A DNA stretch of 64,000 nt from Marsupella aquatica (Eukaryota > Marchantiophyta), in NCBI GenBank assembly GCA_973895155.1, contig OZ316895.1, forward strand, positions 5,952,001-6,016,000, in the 5' to 3' direction. The notes below the pieces were generated by a model. It did not search any database. It was given only the letters and a program-made list of their open reading frames with translations, and had not been told where the DNA came from. Positions 56,583 to 64,000 of the stretch are shown here, in pieces; the first letter of the stretch is position 1; every line of letters begins with the position of its first letter. A program made the position numbers and the translations under genes.

Positions 56583-58094
56583 GTGACCAACCTAACCTAA
56601 TCTATATGTTAACCCTAAGGGCAATCTATCCCTGTCAGTAACACAAACACTCACCATGGTGTGTTGGGCATCACTCCAACATCACTAGGAGAGAAATACG
56701 TAGCATAACTAGAATGTCCGGTTGCAAACCCGGATCACTCTTATAGAATCAAGCGCCCACGCCAAACTAACATGGCGCATAAACAAGAAGCATATGTGGA
56801 GAGGATCCAATCAACAAGAAGAGATCCACAATAACTCTCCACATCAATAGTGATCATACATCAATCAAATAATGTTCAATGTGGGGCCTTCATAATAGGC
56901 CTCTCAATGTTCAATGTTGTAGCCAAGGATCCATGCACAATTGGTTCAATCCATGCATCTAGGTGGATTCAAAAGCCTCAAAAACCCAAGGAGAGCTTAT
57001 GATTTGGCTCAAAATGGCAATCTAAACAAACCAGAATGTGTATAAAATGCCTAAGTGCTCATTCCATTAACATCAAAGTGGAAAGGAGTGTGTGTACACA
57101 AGAGCACTTAAGAACCACATAGTTAAGCGTGTGGGGGAGGAATAGCTTTGGGATGGGTGACCTCTCACTTGTCATTATGCACCAAATCTGGCACTCAAAT
57201 CTGCAACACTTGCAAGTTCTCCTCATGTACCAGCAAGTTGACTTGCTGGACCGCCCGTTCCTGCTCCGCCCTCACATGCCCCTCGTCCCGAGTAACCACG
57301 AGTTGCCTCAAAATGCCGAGATGAGCCAAAGAGTGAGCCCTTCATGCCCGCAACGCTTTGCTACGCCGGACCCAACTTCCAGATTTGGCAACATCCACAC
57401 TTCGGCCTCAGGTTTGCTTAAGAGAAATGCAGCAGACAGTGCGTCGGCGCACTGCCTTGTCGTAATGAATCCGCAATCCAGCCCTCACAAAATGAGCAAC
57501 ATTCCCGAGTCGTTTCCCTTCGCAAACACGTAGGCGATAGTGCCTCCGTGCTACTGATCAGCAGCAGCCCGCCTCCGCACAGTCATCCGCTACCAAAACA
57601 ACAACATTCGAACCCGCATTTGAAGTTCTATTTCTTCAACAAAATGCAGAGGTCGACATGCAAGTTTTGCAAATCGCTACAAAGGCGGTGTCGTTGCTCA
57701 GCAACATCCGCGGCTGTTTCCCTTGCGAAAAGAATAGATCGGCCCAACAGATCTACATACGACAATGATGCAGGCCTGATCTATCAACATCCGCACCTCA
57801 ACAGGCCCGATCTACTTCACAAAAATGCGAATAGCAGCATACTGTTCATCAAATGGCAGCATAGATCCCAGATCGACACACTGTCTCCTTGCAAATCTTG
57901 CAAAATGTTGAGCGCTCTGTGAGACACAAACTGCAGCAGATCAAAATACTAACGATCTATTCAATATGATCGAGCTACCACGGATCCACGCAACAGCTTC
58001 AAACGATTTCCATGAGCCGTCGCCAACTCAATCGCCACGAAACGAACTTCTGTTTGCACAGTCCGCACAACAGAGTTCGCATTTGATCTTTCAA
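56583..58094 (-). other. Leader of gypsy 3
   Basis: Untranslated region between LTR and gag, similar in sequence and length to that of gypsy 2. No real gene; open frames such as 57129-57533 plus are antisense to the leader. Confidence 0.65.
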
Positions 58095-58435
58095 TGTAAT
58101 CTTCTCAACAATCGGCACAACGATCCCGGTAGACAATACCCCATCGATCCCGCACCGATCTGATCACACACGTATGTCAAGCCAACGCACCTTGCACTAC
58201 TCAAGGAATCCACGTTACACAAGCGGAGCTCCCAGCCATCATAGCCACACTCAAGCTCCTCTCTCTCCAAGGCTCAACATTGAAAGATAACCTTTCAATG
58301 CCTCACAAGAGAGAACTACCCTCTCACACAAAGCTAACGGAACCTTATTAGCTCATATAGCACACATACCAAACATACGGATCTAGATAGTATGATACAC
58401 TCTAACACTACCTAGAATGGTGTGACACGGTTGAC
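58095..58435 (-). repeat. 5' LTR of gypsy 3, R-U5 and part of U3
   Basis: On the minus strand it ends GAAGATTACA at 58095 and shares GTGTCACACCATTCTAGG, TCTTTCAATGTTGAGCC and GGATTCCTTGAG with the gypsy 2 LTR. Similarity is lost to the right of about 58435, so U3 is diverged or truncated there. Confidence 0.7.
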
Positions 58436-59607
58436 ATACACTCTCATATCTTCACCTTGTGTGCATGACGGGCAGTGCAAGATAGCAAACCACATCGAAT
58501 GACAGGACCAACAGGCAGCAATAAATGAGTTCCCCAGGAAAGCTTGTCCATAATCAATTCACAGCCTTGAGTGATGGTGTCCTGCGCTTTATGAAGCTGC
58601 CTCAATGCCAAATGTGACGAGCCCACAGCCCAGGTTTGACACCCTAATCATATCTCTCCCTCCTGGTATGAGTCTCCCTGCAGGATCCTCTTGTGGGCTA
58701 CCCTATATCTCTAGTGCATATTCCCACAATGATCAGCCATGGATGGATGGACCATAGCCTTGGGTGACACAATGCAACAAAACAAATAACCTCCTTTCTG
58801 CACCAAATTTTGAAAACCTTTTTTAGCTTTGCATGGATACTGGTAGTTTCATTAAGGCTAGCGCAAATTTGATGACAAGATAATATTTTCTCTTTGCCAT
58901 ACTTTTTCATATAAATTTGGATATCCTTTAATAATTTACTAACACTACAAGGATAGCGCAATAACCAGAAACCACATAAGATATATGCAAATTTTGAGAA
59001 AAAACAGATTAGGGCTTTTTAAAGCTTTATAGTTGCTTTCAAGGAAAGTTTCATACTGCGGACAATGGCTTTTGGCCATGAACAAATGGCTTAGCTTTCT
59101 CACAGGTATTTTCCACTATCCTCTAGAGAGACTTATTGTCATGGGATATGTAAAATCATGCATTATGAATTTGGTAGACCATATCTTTTTTTGTCCCTCA
59201 TTAGTTAAGGTTCATCAAATTTTGAGGTTCATCAAATGAGTGTGGAGCATCTATAAATATCAAACCCCAAAAGTAATATAAAGCAATCATTATACGTATT
59301 AGACTTCTCTTGACTTTCTGCGCACTCTGTCGAAGCTTTCGTAAAGTACTGGATATCTGTGAATTTAAATTGAAGGCAGCAAAGCAAATTTCAACTCAAC
59401 TAATTGGTCAGTCAACCATGAGACTGTCTCGAAGACCTTCCTAAACTGCCAGCTAGATTCACTGTCCAATATGATTGTGAATTTGTGATCAACCCAGCTG
59501 CTGATTGTGCAAATTAAAGAACTTTAGTGGTTTGTGCGAGCACGCAATTGCACGATATGTCACCCGTTTACAGTTCACCATGAGTCTAGTAGAAGGCAGC
59601 TTAGAGA
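58436..59607. other. No gene recognised
   Basis: AT-rich DNA with only short, motif-free open frames. Confidence 0.4.
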
Positions 59608-60070
59608 CACCAAATTAGATCGTTTCCTGAATGTGTCAATAGAGTGGTGCACAATGTATTGCAATAGACCTTCTAAATGTAATTGCCGAATACTTGGAAT
59701 ATGCACTCAGATGAAATTTCCGTTTCTGATGTCGTCATTAGACAGAGTTTTGAAAAATCCTTAAGCCACTATTCGGTTCCAGATGCAGATTATAAATTTG
59801 AAGTTGGATTTCAGAATAGACGCCAAATTAGATCGTCTCGTGAGTGTCGTTGTCAATAGAGTGGTGCACAATGTATTTCAATCGACCTTCTAAATGTAAG
59901 TGCCGAATAGTTGGTTTAAGGAATTCTTTTAGTTTTTTCGAGGCAAAAAAATAGTTGGAATACGCACTAGGATCAATTTCCATTTCCGATGTCATTCACT
60001 AGACAGAGTTTTGAAAAACCCTAAGCCACTGATTCGTTCCAGATGCAGATTAGAACGATTGAAGTTGGAA
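59608..60070. repeat. Imperfect tandem duplication (about 202 and 250 bp)
   Basis: 59608-59809 and 59821-60070 share CCAAATTAGATCGT, AATAGAGTGGTGCACAATGT, GACCTTCTAAATGTAA, AGACAGAGTTTTGAAAAA and CCAGATGCAGATTA in order. The second copy has about 44 extra bp near 59914-59957, flanked on both sides by ATAGTTGG. Confidence 0.85.
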
Positions 60071-63000
60071 GGGAATTTTTCCCTCATTTCCAGTGCAAGC
60101 GGTAGACGCACTGATGAGCTGTTTTGTTACCAAAAATGCCACAGGGGTCTAGAAATTTCTGCTGCATAGCCCACCTCATGGTCTGTTGTCCACTAACTGG
60201 ACCGGGGACCATTTCTAACAAGATGTTGTGTGAAAGAAAAAGATAAAATGAAACAGATATTCTCACCTACAACTGCGACTGTGGCTGAGATACTAGAAGA
60301 TTAACTTGTCATTTGCCCTGGCCGCCCGGATGAGGTGGAATAAGGATTGATTTGAGATCGACAATCCGGTGCATAGTGAGCATATCCACATCAATATCAC
60401 TCAACCAAGGTAACACAAAGACCCCAGTTAAGCAACTCGTCCATGAGTTTGTTTTCGAGTAAATCCTTCGCAACTTGCTGGGAATTCCTTCAATCCTAAA
60501 CCTACTTTAATTCATGAGGGCAGATGCTCCTGCCTTTTTGTTTGGCCTGACACCAAATCTCTGTGTACATATTATTGAAGCTGACAACTGTGACAAGAAT
60601 AAAAGACGATCTGTCATTAGACTTTCAGAAAACGTCAAAAAGTAAACTACTGTTCAGGAAACACAGCCATTATCAAACAGATTTTTCTTGCATCATTCGC
60701 GGGTGGTTGTTTCTTGCTCTCTGTGATTTTATTGTCATGGATTTACAGTGTCCATCAATGCCAGTTGTGTTGTAATTAAAAGATAACGATGAATATAATT
60801 AGTATTTCAGCTAAACCTGTGTTTTGCAGTGATTCGATTGAATTTGGAAGCAAGTCTCTAAATGTTACATTCACCCCAGGTTTACTAGATTCACCCCAAA
60901 TAGAAACTGTCCCACTTTGATGATGGGTTAGTACCCAAGGGCCCTTCCTCCTGTTGCTGGACTTTTTGTGCAGTGTCCTCACTAAGACTTTGAGATGGAA
61001 TAGAATAGAAGTTTCAGCTTGCATCAATATGAGTACAAGCCACACGACATGGACACATTCAGCGAGCTTTTCATGCGGCTATACATGTCTTACTAGTGAA
61101 TTGTTCAAAATTGGCAAAAGAAGTCTTTGACATCTTTCTCGACATTGGATGTAGTATAGACCCTTCAATCAGTTTACGCACATCTTCAATCATGGGGCAA
61201 AATACATACGCATGGTTTTGTAAGTCTATTATATCCTTCAGAACTGATCTTCGATTTCTCACTAGTTTCCAGACTTTTCTTTCAACAGCTGTTTACAGTC
61301 AGACCAACAGCTGTTGGCCGTCCTTTATCTATCCGTAAAAGAATTCATTTCATAGAAATCTTCTGGTTCTGTCCCAAGTTTTCATGCAATGCTCGTGTTG
61401 AACATCTAATTTTGTAGCTTAACCTCCTAAATTTGTTTTCTACATTGCCCCTACAGTGCACAACATTTATTTGTTGGACAGAATTCAGGATTCGACGAAT
61501 TCCCGCTTCCGGATGCCCACATCAGTGGCAAGTTTTCCGTTTCTAGCTCAGTTTAGCATCCGGAACACTTCCTGCCGCAGAAAATGTCGCCCACGGTGGC
61601 ATCCTACCCGATCGATTGAGCACTTGAGTCCTACTGTAGACACGGAGGTGACCAATTTCCTTCGAGCTCAATCATATCCACGTCCAGGGCCATTGTGTCC
61701 CTGAAACTTGTCCCTATAGTCATCAACTTGGAGCACAACAGAATATGCCACTTTTCTGGCGTTGTCGGTTGTAGATCTGTGTAGCTGACGGTATAGATTA
61801 TCCCGACTTTCGCGTTCCCCTTCGATTCTACATTTCAATGGAGTTTTTTGTTCTGTTTGTTTCAGGATCGATCAATGAAGAATAAGTTTCCAGTTGAGAA
61901 GAAGCATTCGTTGGGAACGAGTGGCCAAGTTGGACTTCGTGCATTGCGGCATTAACCAATCTCCCCTTTCCTCTTTTGTCAGTGTGTGGCGGCTTTAACC
62001 TTATTTTCACCACTTTGAGCTGTCGGAGAGGTTTGGAGCAGGTTTTGCATGTCCAGGACCACCGTTGAGAATGAGATTCTGCTGGCACTGTCAGTGAGAA
62101 AAAAGTGAGGGACGAGGATGTCGCCCTGACATATATTAAATGTTTTGCGGCCCCCACCGGAAGATAGTCAGAAGCTTCCCAAGGTCGTCCACTCGTCAAT
62201 GAAAATCCTTTTCACTTTTCCCATTTTAATCACAGTACTGGACTGAAGTACGTTTTTGGGCAACTACGTGGTAAATGTTCCAGAAGGTCGTGGCAATGGA
62301 GAGAAAGGCAGTTGGAAGGTGACATCCGTCAGTTTGTGTCATTGACAATTATCTTTGCATTGTTGTGCCCTCGAGATGGAATTTTTCATGTTGTCCCACT
62401 GTTGCTTCGATGGAAGTTGGACGAAAATTAAATGATATTTTTCCTAGTTTTTTGCTTATGCACCTACGAAAAATTCAGTAGTCTATGGAAATGGGAATCA
62501 ATCATGGTTTTGTGCCTCAAGCTAGACTCGTCCGACACGGTAATCTGGTAGTGTCCAGTAGCTGGTGCACCATTGACACAGACCTAGCTCCTAGACAACT
62601 TACTGTTCTTCCCTTGTTGGTTTTATCCCTCGACCCCCTCTCTGTATAGCTATTCGTCATTGTTAGGAGGGACCAGAATTTTTTTGGTTGATTTTTGATG
62701 ACTTGGCATTGACACTGTGCGATCTCGTCCACAACAGTCAATATTTGTTCGTTCTCTCACTTATTGCAATGTTTGTCAATTGGGTTTCGGAGCAATCAAC
62801 CGCCTCTGTTCTCCATGTGCTATGTACCGGGGTCATCTCGATTCGGAACCATCTCATTATGATTGGAATGATGCAATGAATGCAAGGTCTCTGAAATTTC
62901 TCGGAATGTTCCACAAGTTTATTGTAGGCAGAATGTTATCAGACAATTGGAATCTGACACTGGGTCGACAAGTGAAAGACATACTTCGTACTGGATCCTA

Positions 63001-63267
63001 GTCCGCTTTTAAAACGGCCCACAAAATAGTGTCTCCCATGAAAGTTCTGGGGCGATCTAACTCAGGAAGTGTGTTTGAAGCAGCTAGCATCAGCAGACGC
63101 CCAAGAATCTTGTAGATGTCGAGATCTAGGGATGAGTAGCCAAGACTGAAAGGACGAAGGGGAGGGAGACGACCAACGGAGAAGATTGGAGAAGTGGGAG
63201 ATAAACAGAGGAGGAGCATGACGAAGAAAGTTATATAGCTTCTTAAGCGTGGGGTGCATCTTCGAGG
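60071..63267. other. No gene recognised; includes the upstream region of the right-edge gene
   Basis: Open frames on both strands are short and lack recognisable motifs. The last few hundred bases should hold the promoter and 5' UTR of the reductase gene, but no element was identified with confidence. Confidence 0.4.
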
Positions 63268-63495
63268 ATGTCAAACGTGGAAGTCGAGGGAGTGGTGTTA
63301 GTGGTCGGGGGATCAGGCTACCTGGGCCTGCATCTCCTGCACTATTTTGTGACCAGCACGAGATTTCGTCTAGCTTTCACGTACAGCAAAAACGACTCCC
63401 CTCCGCCTGCTCCATTCTTGCAAAAGGTTCCGTCCTTCCGTATGGATCTGCGCACAGGTGCCGGTCTCAGCGAGATATCTGACGCTCTCGGGCCG
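63268..63495 (+). CDS. Rossmann-fold NAD(P)-binding protein (At4g00560 / RmlD-like), first exon
   Basis: Exon 1 of a host gene that continues past the window. It encodes MSNVEVEGVVLVVGGSGYLG, whose GGSGYLG is the dinucleotide-binding glycine motif. Then come HLLHYF, a strand with FRLAFTYSKND, PFLQKVPSFRMDLRTGAG and LSEISDALGP, ending at a canonical donor (GGGCCG then GTAAGA). The order matches the plant family annotated as dTDP-4-dehydrorhamnose-reductase-like or MAT2B-like (At4g00560): glycine motif, FTY/H-hydrophobic strand, DL-TG-GF/L segment. The enzymatic substrate is unproven. The remaining exons should lie to the right; none was recognised in 63496-64000, so intron 1 is at least 0.5 kb. 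Confidence 0.82.
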
Positions 63496-64000
63496 GTAAG
63501 AAAATTTTTCTCTTGTCATCATCTGTGCTTGTGTCTCCCAATTTTTTTATTGTGTTCGCTTCAGTGCCATTGAAGAGGGACCCGAAGCTGTACGGTAGAG
63601 AGGGACATTGCTCTTAGCTTTTTCAGTTCACAAGAGCACAATCTGGAGCGCTTCTGCTGAGACGGTTCTCATTATGTAGCCTCTGTCGCAGTCTTTTGGA
63701 CATTAGATCTCCTAGCTTGGTTGGGAAGGTACTAAGGCTGCACACTGATGGTAGTGAGAGTTATGCAGACGATCCTCAGCATTTGTGTATCTATGTTTGG
63801 ATGGTTTGTGGGGGGTAGGTTTTGTGATTTTCAGTGGTCAAATTTTTTGGGTCTCGCCGTCATTTGCCCTAAAGTTGAGTGTTGGGTATCCCTTGAAAGT
63901 AGAGTTGGGAACGTGTTGGGAACGTGTTGGGAGAGTGCTCGAAGGGAAGGGAGCAGATTTTTTTCACCCGCTGAGCTTGTAATATGAAATTGAACTAGTG
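63496..64000 (+). other. Intron 1 of the reductase gene (continues)
   Basis: Begins GTAAGAAAATTTT. No acceptor followed by family-like coding sequence was found before the window ends. Confidence 0.6.

Noticed and set aside
57129-57922. Plus-strand ORFs near 57.1-57.9 kb as genes
   Set aside because: They are antisense to the leader of gypsy 3, which is repeated without coding conservation in gypsy 2.
63990-64000. Possible CACTA right terminus (ACTAGTG at the window end)
   Set aside because: It lacks the complement of the left end (GGTTTCTTCTAGTG) and lies inside the intron of the reductase gene.

Overview
This is land-plant nuclear DNA. The evidence is plant-type GT intron/exon structure, CACTA transposase modules (DUF4218/DUF4216-like and Transposase_24-like), an EDM2-like PHD module and a plant RPL18a exon. 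I cannot name the species. The repeat content would suit a seed-free plant or gymnosperm with a large genome, but that is a guess. Only two loci look like ordinary host genes: a three-exon nucleotide-diphospho-sugar transferase on the minus strand (6935-10243) and the first exon of a Rossmann-fold reductase at the right edge (63268-63495). Nearly everything else is nested mobile DNA.

Layout. 1-2993: 3' part of a Ty3/gypsy element (RT end, RNase H, integrase, then a C-terminal PHD finger after a one-base frameshift) and its 3' LTR. 3000-6930: unassigned DNA. 6935-10243: host glycosyltransferase. 11280-12110: degenerate tandem repeats. 12650-25331: a second, heavily decayed gypsy element (LTR, leader, gag, RT/RNase H) split by an unassigned 1.4-kb insert (15.9-17.3 kb) and a 5.7-kb block (17.7-23.4 kb). 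That block holds a minus-strand gag-protease remnant, a minisatellite and an old relic of the coiled-coil element. 25332-49772: a CACTA-like DNA transposon inserted in gypsy 2. It carries captured gene fragments (RPL18a exon, EDM2-like PHD region), decayed TNP2 C-terminal domains and a well preserved seven-exon TnpA/Transposase_24-like gene. 55129-58435: a third gypsy element, minus strand (gag and 5' LTR). 58436-63267: low-annotation DNA.

The most unusual content is a family of about 4.7-kb elements present three times: A 26718-31386 minus, B 40434-45171 plus, C 50466-55128 minus. Each has TG...CA ends, short imperfect terminal inverted repeats (TGTGRTGC) and one open reading frame of about 1,210 codons. 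The protein has a basic N-terminus, a plant-transposon-like middle domain, a long coiled coil and an acidic Ala/Glu-rich tail. I see no gag, pol or direct LTRs. A and B have clear 5-bp target-site duplications (CAGAT and GCATG). A has an intact ORF; B and C carry nonsense codons.

B and C face each other across an exact inverted repeat of about 888 bp (44977-45864 against 49773-50660). C is a mosaic: its left end and left flank copy B's end and flank, and its interior follows A. The junction at 49773 cuts intron 7 of the CACTA gene and replaces the missing halves of the CACTA element and of gypsy 3. This is either a recent template-switch or fold-back type rearrangement or an assembly join.
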